Assembly: GCF_016100975.1 (NCBI RefSeq)
Contig: NZ_JACFRN010000003.1
Coordinates: 220,840-284,839, forward strand
Direction of reading: 5' to 3'
Length of the DNA stretch: 64,000 nucleotides
Source of the DNA: Lactobacillus sp. W8174
GTDB lineage: Bacteria; Bacillota; Bacilli; Lactobacillales; Lactobacillaceae
Shown in pieces: positions 23,937 through 33,480 of the stretch. The first letter of the stretch is position 1; the number at the start of each line of letters is the position of its first letter. The notes under the pieces were generated by a model, which saw nothing but the letters and a program-made list of their open reading frames with translations, was not told where the DNA came from and searched no databases. Position numbers and translations under genes: made by a program.

Positions 23937-24848
23937 ATGGGATGGAGATCAGTAATCATCACACAGCACGCCAAATTGACATATTCGATGCAAATGATGA
24001 TTGTACAAACTCGTGATGGCATAAACCAAATACCAATTGAAGATGTTAATTTATTGCTCGTTTCAACCACACAGGCAGTGATTACAAGTGCCCTCATTAG
24101 TAAGTTGGCTCAGAACCAAACCAAAGTTATATTTGTTGATGAAAAAGGAAATCCAGTAGTCGAAACTGCTGTTTATTATCCGGGAACAAGGAATATGGCT
24201 AAATTAACGCAACAATTTAATTGGGATGATCATTTAAAAGAATTACTATGGACAAAGATTGTTAGTCAAAAGATCAAAAATCAGATTGCAGTTTTAGAGA
24301 ATTATCATTTGGATAAAGATGATGTTCAAATTGAACTAGATCAGCTGGAAATTAATGATGAAAGTAATCGGGAGGCAATTGCAGCGCGTAAATACTTTAT
24401 GCTTTTATTTGATAAAAATTTTGTTAGGCGTGATACCAGTGCAGTCAATGCAGCATTAGATTACGGCTATGCCATTTTGCTTTCTAGTTTTAACCGTGAA
24501 ATTGTAATGAATGGCTATCTGACATATTTTGGCATTCACCACTGTTCACAGGAAAACCAATTTAATTTAGCCTCGGATTTAATGGAACCCTTTCGACCAT
24601 TTGTTGATTATTGGGTTAAAGCCCACGAAAAAATTAAGGAACTAACTCCAGATATTAAGTATGGTTTAGTTGAACTTTTAAGTTTAGAAATAAAGTTTAA
24701 TGGTAAAAAAACGCTTTTGACAAATGCTATTACAGTTTATGTGCGAGAATGTCTAAAATTTCTAAGTGGGGATAGTAAGGAATTGCCAGAAATGGAGATG
24801 AGTTTGACCAATGAGGTACCGAATAATGCGCTTAATGATAATGTTTGA
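23937..24848 (+). CDS. cas1: CRISPR integrase Cas1 (type II-A)
   Basis: A 303-residue Cas1, the normal II-A length. The metal-binding residues are visible as E146 (SNREAIAARKYF), H201 (FGIHH) and E217 (SDLMEPFRP). With Cas2 it integrates new spacers at the leader end of the array. AAGGAGG is 5 bases before ATG 23937, and this ribosome site also lies in the tracrRNA promoter region. The end of the gene overlaps cas2 by 38 bases. Confidence 0.96.
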   Translation: MGWRSVIITQHAKLTYSMQMMIVQTRDGINQIPIEDVNLLLVSTTQAVITSALISKLAQNQTKVIFVDEKGNPVVETAVYYPGTRNMAKLTQQFNWDDHLKELLWTKIVSQKIKNQIAVLENYHLDKDDVQIELDQLEINDESNREAIAARKYFMLLFDKNFVRRDTSAVNAALDYGYAILLSSFNREIVMNGYLTYFGIHHCSQENQFNLASDLMEPFRPFVDYWVKAHEKIKELTPDIKYGLVELLSLEIKFNGKKTLLTNAITVYVRECLKFLSGDSKELPEMEMSLTNEVPNNALNDNV

Positions 24849-25131
24849 TTTACCAACAGAAACGGCAGAAGAACGAAAAGAATATCGCCAATTTCATAAA
24901 AAGTTGATTAATGAAGGTTTTTTAATGGTGCAATTTTCAGTATATGTTCGAGTCTGTGTTACTAGACAAACCGCTAAGTTTTTGGAAAATCGTATTAGGA
25001 AGTTTTTACCTCACGGGGGATTAGTACAATCCTTAATGGTTACGGAAAAGCAGTATAATGACATGCACTTTTTAGTTGGTAAGCCAATTGATGATGTGCG
25101 TAATACTTCAGACAGGACGGTAATTTTATGA
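24811..25131 (+). CDS. cas2: CRISPR adaptation protein Cas2
   Basis: A 106-residue Cas2 with ferredoxin-like fold signatures: MIMFDLPTETAEER at the start (the Asp of MFDLP is the conserved one) and FLMVQFSVYVRVC in the second strand. It overlaps cas1 by 38 bases and csn2 by 4 bases (ATGA), which indicates tight translational coupling. It bridges Cas1 dimers in the adaptation complex. Confidence 0.95.
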   Translation: MRYRIMRLMIMFDLPTETAEERKEYRQFHKKLINEGFLMVQFSVYVRVCVTRQTAKFLENRIRKFLPHGGLVQSLMVTEKQYNDMHFLVGKPIDDVRNTSDRTVIL

Positions 25132-25796
25132 TTTTAACCTATGCGACCCATAAAAAATGGGTATTTAAAAATCCGGGAATAAAAGTTATTGGATTGCAAA
25201 GCCCAATTGCATACCGTGATATAATTCAAGGCTTTCAAGGAAGAAACAAGATGTTAATTTGTTCGGAGGATGATTATAGTCCCCTTGATGTAAGTAAAAC
25301 TTTTGATTTTATTGGCGATCCACTACTTAGTGGTGATATTACCAAAAAGTATATGCCTCATATTGTAAGTAGTTACCTAAAAAATTTAGATGAAGAGAAT
25401 CGTAATAAGGTGATGAAGTCTTTTTATAATCTAGAGTCAACCTTGCAGGACTCACTTTTACTTGAAGATTTACCCTTAGCAATTAATTTTGATGAAGACT
25501 TAAAAAAACTACTTAAGTTCACGGAAATTCATTTTGATAAATCAATGTTGTTTAGTATATATGGTACAATAGAAACAGTTTTAAAAATTCACCAGATGTG
25601 TAATTTAAAATCTGTTCCTGTTATCTGTAATGTAGCTCATTACTTGGAAGAACAGGAGTGGCAAGAGTTAGCTAGTCTTGTTACGGAAATGAATTTAATT
25701 TTGATTGTAATTGAATTCACGACGAAAGAAAATTTGGCAATATCTAAAGACATACCTTTTTATTATATTGATAAAGATCTAATCGATTGGTACTAG
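25128..25796 (+). CDS. csn2: CRISPR adaptation protein Csn2
   Basis: A 222-residue Csn2, the short canonical form that builds a ring-shaped tetramer binding DNA ends during spacer capture. The family pattern is seen in the N-terminal FKNPGIKVIGLQSPIAYRDIIQGFQG and in the calcium-binding helical head around residues 80-160. It overlaps the cas2 stop by 4 bases. Its own stop is only 32 bases before the first CRISPR repeat. Confidence 0.93.
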   Translation: MILTYATHKKWVFKNPGIKVIGLQSPIAYRDIIQGFQGRNKMLICSEDDYSPLDVSKTFDFIGDPLLSGDITKKYMPHIVSSYLKNLDEENRNKVMKSFYNLESTLQDSLLLEDLPLAINFDEDLKKLLKFTEIHFDKSMLFSIYGTIETVLKIHQMCNLKSVPVICNVAHYLEEQEWQELASLVTEMNLILIVIEFTTKENLAISKDIPFYYIDKDLIDWY

Positions 25797-25828
25797 CAAC
25801 AATATTAAAATCAGATTATAAAACATCG
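25794..25828 (+). promoter_or_regulatory. Very short CRISPR leader with candidate promoter
   Basis: Only 32 bases separate the csn2 stop (25794-25796) from the first repeat. TAGCAA (25794-25799, including the stop codon) and TATAAA (25817-25822) are 17 bases apart and would start transcription at about the first base of repeat 1. The bases next to the repeat, AAAACATCG, would be the integration anchor. Confidence 0.4.
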
Positions 25829-28703
25829 GTTTTAGATGATTGTTAGATCAATGATGATTAGAACTTAGCAGATACTTAAATTGTTCTTTAGTGAGTTTTA
25901 GATGATTGTTAGATCAATGATGATTAGAACAAGGTAGGTTGTCTCGCTGGGAAAATAATAGTTTTAGATGATTGTTAGATCAATGATGATTAGAACAAGT
26001 TTACATGGGAGTTATGCGCAATATTGGTTTTAGATGATTGTTAGATCAATGATGATTAGAACAATAGTATTGCTCCCACAACACACATACTCGTTTTAGA
26101 TGATTGTTAGATCAATGATGATTAGAACTTTCCATTTCTTTTCTAAATGTTTCTTTATGTTTTAGATGATTGTTAGATCAATGATGATTAGAACTCAAAA
26201 ACCCACAAACAGGCACAATGTTTAGTTTTAGATGATTGTTAGATCAATGATGATTAGAACCAGCACTTAAGCTACCTCTTCTTTGTTTAGGTTTTAGATG
26301 ATTGTTAGATCAATGATGATTAGAACACATCTGGGTTTGCGGATTATCACCATCAAGTTTTAGATGATTGTTAGATCAATGATGATTAGAACCTAAAAAG
26401 CCGCCTAAAAAGTTCTGGTCATGTTTTAGATGATTGTTAGATCAATGATGATTAGAACGAAGCATGGTTTAGCATTAGCACACCGTCAGTTTTAGATGAT
26501 TGTTAGATCAATGATGATTAGAACCGATAATTAGATATTATGTTGATCGGTTAGGTTTTAGATGATTGTTAGATCAATGATGATTAGAACCAGCTGAAGG
26601 AATGATTGAGAAAGCTTACCGTTTTAGATGATTGTTAGATCAATGATGATTAGAACCCAAAATTAGAGCTATTGATCGATTTGATGGTTTTAGATGATTG
26701 TTAGATCAATGATGATTAGAACTTGTGTTAATAATGAAAAAATATCAGAGTTGTTTTAGATGATTGTTAGATCAATGATGATTAGAACTTTTCGGAGCCG
26801 TTGTCAGTTTCTTAAATAGTTTTAGATGATTGTTAGATCAATGATGATTAGAACTAACTGGCCAGAAGTTTTCTTTGTGTACCTGTTTTAGATGATTGTT
26901 AGATCAATGATGATTAGAACCTTTACGCTAATAAATAGAGGCAAAGCAAAGTTTTAGATGATTGTTAGATCAATGATGATTAGAACTATAATAGCGCCCT
27001 ACCGTACCTTTCTTGCGTTTTAGATGATTGTTAGATCAATGATGATTAGAACTTAACATATTTAGGTATAACTTATCTGGCAGTTTTAGATGATTGTTAG
27101 ATCAATGATGATTAGAACGATCAATTAAGTTTGGAGTATGTACAATGAGTTTTAGATGATTGTTAGATCAATGATGATTAGAACACTTGTTTTAATTGAT
27201 ATTCTTCTTCTTCAGTTTTAGATGATTGTTAGATCAATGATGATTAGAACATAATCGTGTGAGATTGCAACAAGACGCAGGTTTTAGATGATTGTTAGAT
27301 CAATGATGATTAGAACCTATAATATCATGCTCGTAATGATCAATAAGTTTTAGATGATTGTTAGATCAATGATGATTAGAACGCCAAACGTAAAGCTAGG
27401 TCTAAACATATAGTTTTAGATGATTGTTAGATCAATGATGATTAGAACAATAATAATATTGAATGTTTTAGTGACATTGTTTTAGATGATTGTTAGATCA
27501 ATGATGATTAGAACACTATAATGAAGAAGAAAATTATGACCTAAGTTTTAGATGATTGTTAGATCAATGATGATTAGAACAGCTACAACCATTACCGCAA
27601 CTAATTTTTTGTTTTAGATGATTGTTAGATCAATGATGATTAGAACGCGCAGGTGCTATTATGGGTAAAATGACTGGTTTTAGATGATTGTTAGATCAAT
27701 GATGATTAGAACTGGAAGTATTAGGAAATGCTGCGATATCCTGTTTTAGATGATTGTTAGATCAATGATGATTAGAACTGAAACATTAAGAGCTCGAGTA
27801 ATTTACGAGTTTTAGATGATTGTTAGATCAATGATGATTAGAACTTAAGAAAAACATTGCACAGACGGACATGGTGTTTTAGATGATTGTTAGATCAATG
27901 ATGATTAGAACAATACTTTGCACAAAGTGCGTTAGCTACTAGTTTTAGATGATTGTTAGATCAATGATGATTAGAACTGCAGGCTAATCAAAACTCACCT
28001 TTTCAAAGTTTTAGATGATTGTTAGATCAATGATGATTAGAACTCAGTAACTGTATATAATAAAGATTATGAAGTTTTAGATGATTGTTAGATCAATGAT
28101 GATTAGAACAATTCCCGGTTAGGAATAAACTTCTGCCCTGTTTTAGATGATTGTTAGATCAATGATGATTAGAACTCAAAAATGAACAATTTAGAAACCA
28201 TTTTAGTTTTAGATGATTGTTAGATCAATGATGATTAGAACAAACCTGAAACCTGTGTTAACATTTTCCACGTTTTAGATGATTGTTAGATCAATGATGA
28301 TTAGAACTTGAACTTAGTGAATAATTTAGTTTTTGTAGTTTTAGATGATTGTTAGATCAATGATGATTAGAACTGAATGATTTATCGGAAACATTAGCTC
28401 ACAGTTTTAGATGATTGTTAGATCAATGATGATTAGAACGCGAGCGCGGCTATCATATCTATGACAACTGTTTTAGATGATTGTTAGATCAATGATGATT
28501 AGAACATATAATCCAATCGACCCAGACAACATCACGTTTTAGATGATTGTTAGATCAATGATGATTAGAACACTTACTTATTGTTTTCAAACTCATCATC
28601 AGTTTTAGATGATTGTTAGATCAATGATGATTAGAACAAACATGACTTTGAAAAATTGGTTTACCTTGTTTTAGATGATTGTTAGATTAATAGTGATTAG
28701 AGC
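25829..28703 (+). CRISPR. Type II-A CRISPR array, 44 repeats and 43 spacers
   Basis: The repeat is 36 bases, starting GTTTTAGATGATTG and ending GATGATTAGAAC, with a constant 66-base period. All spacers are 30 bases except one of 31 at 27845-27875. The first 43 repeats appear identical. The last, at 28668-28703, carries four changes in its 3' half, which marks the trailer end and gives transcription left to right. The GTTTTAGA start matches II-A repeats that pair with the antisense tracrRNA upstream. No spacer is duplicated as far as I can see. Identity of the repeats and the number of spacers point to a recently active system. Confidence 0.98.
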
Positions 28704-28737
28704 ATAATTAATTGGGTTAAGGAAAGAGCAATTTAAA

Positions 28738-28890
28738 ATGAAAAAGTCAGTCAAATTAAAGAAATAAGGCAATTCTAGGGCGGCTATTATTCCTAGAAAA
28801 GTGCTGAAAGAAATAAACCCAGATGAGCTATTTACAGAGTTTGCAATAGACTTCGATAAAGATAAGCAGTCTATTACGCTAAAAAATTGA
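28738..28890 (+). pseudogene. MazE/AbrB-like antitoxin, broken by an internal stop
   Basis: ATG 28738 with AAGGAAAG upstream opens MKKSVKLKK, then TAA, then in the same frame GNSRAAIIPRKVLKEINPD to a TGA at 28888. The second part is typical of the swapped-hairpin AbrB/MazE fold (GNSRAAIIP). One TAA at codon 10 separates the two parts. No intact toxin gene follows. Instead, IS3 debris is found. It is probably the relic of a toxin-antitoxin pair at the trailer end of the array. Confidence 0.7.
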
Positions 28891-28929
28891 AAGCCAAATA
28901 TAATTTCTTTAATAAAGTAATTGCGCAAT

Positions 28930-29044
28930 ATATTACGTTACTATAACAAAGAAAGAATTAAGGAAAAACTGAATGACTGAGTCCGAGAGAATATCTAGCT
29001 CATGCCTTAAAGAAATGACATTGACTTTTGGTTACTCAGTACAT
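28930..29044 (+). mobile_element. Right end of a decayed IS3-family element
   Basis: Frame one gives YYNKERIKEKLN, and a single-base deletion later another frame gives LSPREYLAHALKK and TGA (29016-29018). This is the usual C-terminus of IS3-type OrfB transposases (YYN.xRI..KL..LSPxEY). Just after the stop, TTGACTTTTGGTTACTCAGT followed by ACA (29020-29043) resembles an IS3 right terminal repeat. The rest of the element is gone. Confidence 0.6.
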
Positions 29045-29102
29045 ACTACTTTTAATACTTTAAGAAATTGACACTAATAAAGAAGGGTTACTATTTGTTC
29101 AA

Positions 29103-30344
29103 ATGCAAAACATACTAAAAAGTAACAACAACAAACTATACCTTTTGTCAGTGATCACCGATAACTTGGGCAGCTCTTTAATGTCATTTGCATTGCCGTT
29201 GATGGTTCTTGATATTACTAAAAATGGTATTCACTTATCAATAATTTCTATTATTGAAACATTGCCAATTTTGGTTTTAGGTCTTCCGGCAGGTGCTTTA
29301 ACGGATAAATTGGATGTTAAAAAGATTCTCATTTTTAGTGATTTGATTAGATTAATCAGCTACTTGGTTCTTTCTGCATCATTTGCATTCCAGTTAACAG
29401 TGAATTGCATGATTTTAATTATTTATGCGGTATCACTTGTCGTCAGCGTGACAAACACAATTAATACGGTGTCAGAAATTACTTTTGTTTCTTTTTTAGT
29501 AGAAAAGAAGGATTTTTCAGAATTAAACAGTCTGATTTATGGCATACAATATGCAGCTAATTTTGCATTGCCTATTGTAGGCGGAATATTATATCAATAT
29601 ATTTCGCATAGTCTTTTAATTGTTATTTGTGCAGTTTTCTACCTTATTAGCCTTTTACTGGAAAAAAGGATCAGCCTGAAAACTAAATCTACTGCTTTTA
29701 CCGGCTTTACAGCTCTTAAATCTGCACTTAAAACGGTAAAGACAGATATAAAGGAAGGTCTGCAATATACCCTTAATCTTAGTTCTGTTTTGTATCCGTT
29801 AATATTAGCTGCACTAGTTAATATTGTGTCAGCTAATTTTGATAATGACAGCCTCATAATATTACGTACGCAATTAAAACTTTCCTCTCAAAATATTGGA
29901 ATAATTTCAGCGATTGCAGCTGTCAGTGCCTTAATTGGTACTTTGGTGGTCAATTGGTTGAATAGGCACATTAAGTTTAATCTATTGTTTGTATTGCTAA
30001 TTTTTGCAGGTGCTCTTTTTCGTGCCCTTTTTGCGCTGGATCAAAATGTACCAACAATGGTTCTGGCCATTGCATTTGTTTCTATAATTGAATCAATTAT
30101 TAATATTAGTATCATCACGAATAGGCAACAGCAAGTTGAACAAAAATACCTTGGACGAGTAACGAGTATCTATAAAACAGTGCTGATTGGAGTAAACTCT
30201 TTAGGCTATCTTTTAGGCGGCCTAGTTGCTAAAAAAATAGGTTCAAGATCAGGCATTGGAGTTTCAGCCATTGAACTTTTGTTAGTTACAGTAATTAGCA
30301 TTTTTTTACTGGCACCTGAAATCAAGCATGATGGCAAGCCTTAG
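29103..30344 (+). CDS. MFS transporter, probable multidrug or macrolide-type exporter
   Basis: A 413-residue protein with about twelve hydrophobic segments. The MFS loop motif near residue 60 reads GLPAGALTDKLDVKK, and a second-half ESIINISIITNRQQQVEQKYLGRVTSIYKT segment is typical of MefA-like transporters. It likely expels small molecules with proton influx, and no substrate can be named. AAGAAGGG lies some 15 bases before ATG. It stands alone, between IS debris and a broken thyX, in a region of relics that suggests foreign DNA turnover. Confidence 0.8.
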   Translation: MQNILKSNNNKLYLLSVITDNLGSSLMSFALPLMVLDITKNGIHLSIISIIETLPILVLGLPAGALTDKLDVKKILIFSDLIRLISYLVLSASFAFQLTVNCMILIIYAVSLVVSVTNTINTVSEITFVSFLVEKKDFSELNSLIYGIQYAANFALPIVGGILYQYISHSLLIVICAVFYLISLLLEKRISLKTKSTAFTGFTALKSALKTVKTDIKEGLQYTLNLSSVLYPLILAALVNIVSANFDNDSLIILRTQLKLSSQNIGIISAIAAVSALIGTLVVNWLNRHIKFNLLFVLLIFAGALFRALFALDQNVPTMVLAIAFVSIIESIINISIITNRQQQVEQKYLGRVTSIYKTVLIGVNSLGYLLGGLVAKKIGSRSGIGVSAIELLLVTVISIFLLAPEIKHDGKP

Positions 30345-30508
30345 CATCAAAAATTTGGGAAAAAATAGTAAAAAGTAAGAATTTATAGGCAGGTTGGGAA
30401 ACTAAAAATTCTTTTTTGGTTATATATGCAGGTCATTTGTTTAAAGTCGTAGATAGATTAATAATGATTATAGTCTGTGACTTAATAAATTAATGAGGAG
30501 ATATATAA

Positions 30509-31667
30509 ATGACTACAGTGCATGATAATAGTCGTGAAGTTAAACCAGATTGGTCTTCAGTGATTGTGGAAGAAGAGCAAAATGCCTTGGTCCCAAAATG
30601 GTGCCAAGACCATCTGCGCAAGGTATAAGGATCCAGTTCTTAGAGGCTATTCTGCTGTAATTGTAAAAGATTCAATCAACAGAGAGTTTTCTGAGAATGA
30701 AAACTTAATTACACCAGACAGAGTCACAACTATGATTGTCAGGTTTCCCAGATTTATTCTTCCCGAATGGAATACTCACAGGGTTTTCAGCAGAAACAGT
30801 GCCTCTTCCAGAGCCAGAAGCATAAAGACTACCGTCAAGCCAGTAATGAAGCAACCAGTGATTCCACTCTGGACTATTAATCACAAGGGTATGACAGGTC
30901 CATTTGCTGATTCGAAAAGGGCAAAAAGATCTACTGCAAATTGGCTGCACTGCCGAGATGAAGCCGTTCTGGGTATGTTTAGACAGCTAATGAATGAAGA
31001 AGAAGTCCCTTACGATGCAGAAGCTAGTGACTGGGAAAAATTTGCTGACAAGTATGATGAAGCATATAAAAATGATGCAGTTCCAGCTTCATGGAATGAT
31101 GCTCATAAACAAGACTGCAACAGATTGATTGAACCATGGATGTGGCATGAAACTCTGGTAACGTCAACTTACTGGCAAAATTTTCTGGATTTGCGAATCG
31201 CTGCTGGCGTCCAGCCGGAAATGGAAGCTACAGCAATTTTGATAAAAGCGGTTCTTGAAGCAAGTCCCAAGTATGGAACGCTGAAAAATAGAGTATTGCA
31301 TGTTCCCTTTATCGAGGTTGAAGAAAATGATCTGTTATCATGGGAAAGGCTTGAGCCAGTGCTTCTGCAATCGGCTTCAGAATGTGCCAGGATTTCTTAT
31401 CATGACCGCTCTAAAATGAAAAACAGAAATGGCTCAAATCTGGGTAAAAGATTGCTTGCTGAAAAGCATATGAGTCCGTTTGAACATATAGCATGGTCAG
31501 CTAAAAGCAGTGACTGGGAAAAATTTCCTGCATTAAAAGAAAAGGTGACCGATTTACTTGAAAAGCATGCTGATTGCCCTCCAGATAAGGCAGCTGGCTC
31601 ACTGACTTCCAATCTTAGTGAGAGCTGGCTGCAATTTAGAAGAGTCATTGAAAATAGAGAACAGTAA
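30509..31667 (+). pseudogene. thyX: Flavin-dependent thymidylate synthase (ThyX-like), N-terminus frameshifted
   Basis: A well-placed ATG 30509 (GAGGAG upstream) opens MTTVHDNSREVKPDW and runs to ... QDHLRKV and a stop at 30626. Removing one G near 30622 joins it to YKDPVLRGYSAVIVKDSIN in the frame of the main body, which continues to 31667. The body has the ThyX signature in a phage-like form: PRFILPEWNTHRVFSRNSAS then SRARS. As it stands, translation could only start at ATG 30582, giving a shortened and altered N-terminus of about 361 residues. Most lactobacilli rely on ThyA, so this gene is likely dispensable and acquired. A sequencing error is the alternative. Confidence 0.7.
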
Positions 31668-31708
31668 GACAATTAACTGAGGCTAATTACATAAAATTTG
31701 CAGAAAGC

Positions 31709-31760
31709 AAAAGACTAATAGATTGGGTTGTCAAAACTCAAATTTATTAGTCTTTTTGAA
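31709..31760 (+). terminator. Terminator after thyX
   Basis: AAAAGACTAATA and TATTAGTCTTTTT form a 12-pair outer stem around a weaker inner part (TTGGGTT/AACTCAA). It also lies downstream of the convergent glycosyltransferase gene. Confidence 0.7.
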
Positions 31761-31804
31761 TGTAAGAATTTAAAAATATAAACTAATTCCGTTTTTTTGC
31801 CATG

Positions 31805-33052
31805 TTAATCATGAGAAGTTTTTGACCAAGACTGATTGCCAACTAAAATTCGTCCCAAAGCTTTATATGGAACTATGGCTAACGACCATCTGTAAAAATC
31901 AATCAAAAACAATATTTTTAGCAAATAAGAAATTTTCAAAGGCTCATCAAGCTTAGCTTCGCGCCATTGCTTTAGTATTAACAATGTATTTGTCAAATAT
32001 TCTATTATTAGCAAACTTGCAATAATTGAAAAACTAATTAAGGCATTCGTTTTGACATACAGCAGTAAAACTATGAGTGAAATTGCGGAAGCTGGTGTTG
32101 TGATCATTGAAAATACTGGAATAAGCAGGAAGAGTAATACAAAAGTTTTAACCATTGAAGGAATAGATTTAGATTCAATAATCTTTTTGCTATATTTGCC
32201 TAAACATTGAAAACCGCCTTGGCACCAGCGAGTACGTTGCTTGATCAGCTTCTTATATTTTGTAACGCCCTCTTGTCCAATGCTAACGGTATTTAAGAAA
32301 GTACCACGGTAATCCTTCAATAAGCCTTTTAATGAAAACTCACAATCTTCCAATAATGATGATGACCAACCGACGTTATTGGTCATTTTTAAGGTCATGA
32401 ATTGACCATTGCCTGAAGCTAAAGATGAACCCCAGAAAGTTCTTGCCATTTGCAGAAGAGAATTATAAATAGTAAATTCAAAATTTTGCATTGCTGCGAT
32501 ATTATGTTCCAGATTATAGATATTCACTCTTGTTTGAAGCAAGTCACAATTAGAATGGTTAAAGGCATATACCACCTGCTGTAAGTAATTTGCATCCAAG
32601 TGGCTATCAGCATCTATGACGCCAATTATGGTTTTTTCTTCAGGAAAATTCATTTTAGCAATGCGTTTGGCTGTATCCTGTAATGCTGGCCCCTTACCTT
32701 GTTGAGCATTAGGTTTTACGCGATGTACAATCATGACATTAGGATGATAAGCATATTTTTGTAATAAAGTGGTGGTACCATCACTAGAATCATCATCGAT
32801 AAAGACCAGCTTGAGTTTGATAAAACTCTCACATTGTTTTTGTAGCTCCATTAGATAAGGGATGTTTTTTCGTAAGGATTGAAATTCATTCATTGCTGGG
32901 ATTAACAAGAACATAGTATCGAAATCTCGACAACGGTCACCATAATGATCTTGCTTAACATTATTGCTAAATGTCAGATAAAGAGTCCAAATTAAATCAA
33001 AAAGGTACGAACAGCCACCCAAAATTAAAATGATGACTATTAATAAGTTCAT
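31805..33052 (-). CDS. Membrane glycosyltransferase family 2 (processive type)
   Basis: A 415-residue GT2 enzyme. The N-terminal transmembrane helix covers residues 1-27. The catalytic domain shows DDDSSD (86-91), the DAD metal site in IDADSHLD (147-149), the base in LEDCEF (235-236) and QRTRW (272-276). Three or four transmembrane helices follow from about residue 290. The Q..RW motif is typical of processive synthases such as hyaluronan, cellulose or poly-GlcNAc synthase. The sugar is unknown. It is a single gene, probably for a cell-surface polysaccharide. A 40-base AT palindrome lies 80 bases upstream. Confidence 0.85.
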   Translation of the reverse strand: MNLLIVIILILGGCSYLFDLIWTLYLTFSNNVKQDHYGDRCRDFDTMFLLIPAMNEFQSLRKNIPYLMELQKQCESFIKLKLVFIDDDSSDGTTTLLQKYAYHPNVMIVHRVKPNAQQGKGPALQDTAKRIAKMNFPEEKTIIGVIDADSHLDANYLQQVVYAFNHSNCDLLQTRVNIYNLEHNIAAMQNFEFTIYNSLLQMARTFWGSSLASGNGQFMTLKMTNNVGWSSSLLEDCEFSLKGLLKDYRGTFLNTVSIGQEGVTKYKKLIKQRTRWCQGGFQCLGKYSKKIIESKSIPSMVKTFVLLFLLIPVFSMITTPASAISLIVLLLYVKTNALISFSIIASLLIIEYLTNTLLILKQWREAKLDEPLKISYLLKILFLIDFYRWSLAIVPYKALGRILVGNQSWSKTSHD

Positions 33053-33131
33053 TTTATTTTCTCCAAGTTATTTATTCCATATTCTAAATATACATCAAGT
33101 TTATAATAACATGAATTGGTCTAGACGAAAA

Positions 33132-33171
33132 ATATATTCTTTTTAAATTTGTAAATTTAAAAAGAATATAT
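33132..33171. repeat. Perfect 19-base inverted repeat made only of A/T-rich sequence
   Basis: Arms ATATATTCTTTTTAAATTT and its exact complement are separated by GT. There is no T-run outside the arms that would make it a terminator. It lies upstream of the glycosyltransferase start on the minus strand and could be an operator or a cruciform site. Confidence 0.75.
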
Positions 33172-33414
33172 ACCTTTATAGGCATTGCTTTAATCACGGA
33201 AAACTTAAAAATTAAATATGTAAAAAGTATATTATTTCGTTTTTCATATAGTTTTTTATTGTTGTCAATTCATAAGTGAAGCAAAATATTTTATTGTTAT
33301 TTTTTAAAAAAGGTTTATTCTTGTTAACTGTTATTTTATATAGGATTAAAATATAGTGAAAAAGTCACTATGCTTACAAAAAATAATTAGTACGTAAGCT
33401 TTTTTTAAGTGAAC

Positions 33415-33443
33415 AAAAAAACAAGCAGTTGCCTGCTTGTTTT
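33415..33443. terminator. Terminator downstream of pepI
   Basis: AAAAACAAGCAG-TTGC-CTGCTTGTTTTT, with runs of A and T on both sides, so it works in both directions. Confidence 0.85.
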
Positions 33444-33480
33444 TCGGGTACTTTTACTTACATAAAAATATTCGGACTTG

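Larger units (their letters stand above)
33053..33480. other. AT-rich intergenic region between glycosyltransferase and pepI genes
   Basis: About 430 bases without a convincing gene. It contains the 40-base palindrome at 33132-33171 and the terminator at 33415-33443. The remainder is AT-rich with many stops in all frames. Confidence 0.6.
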
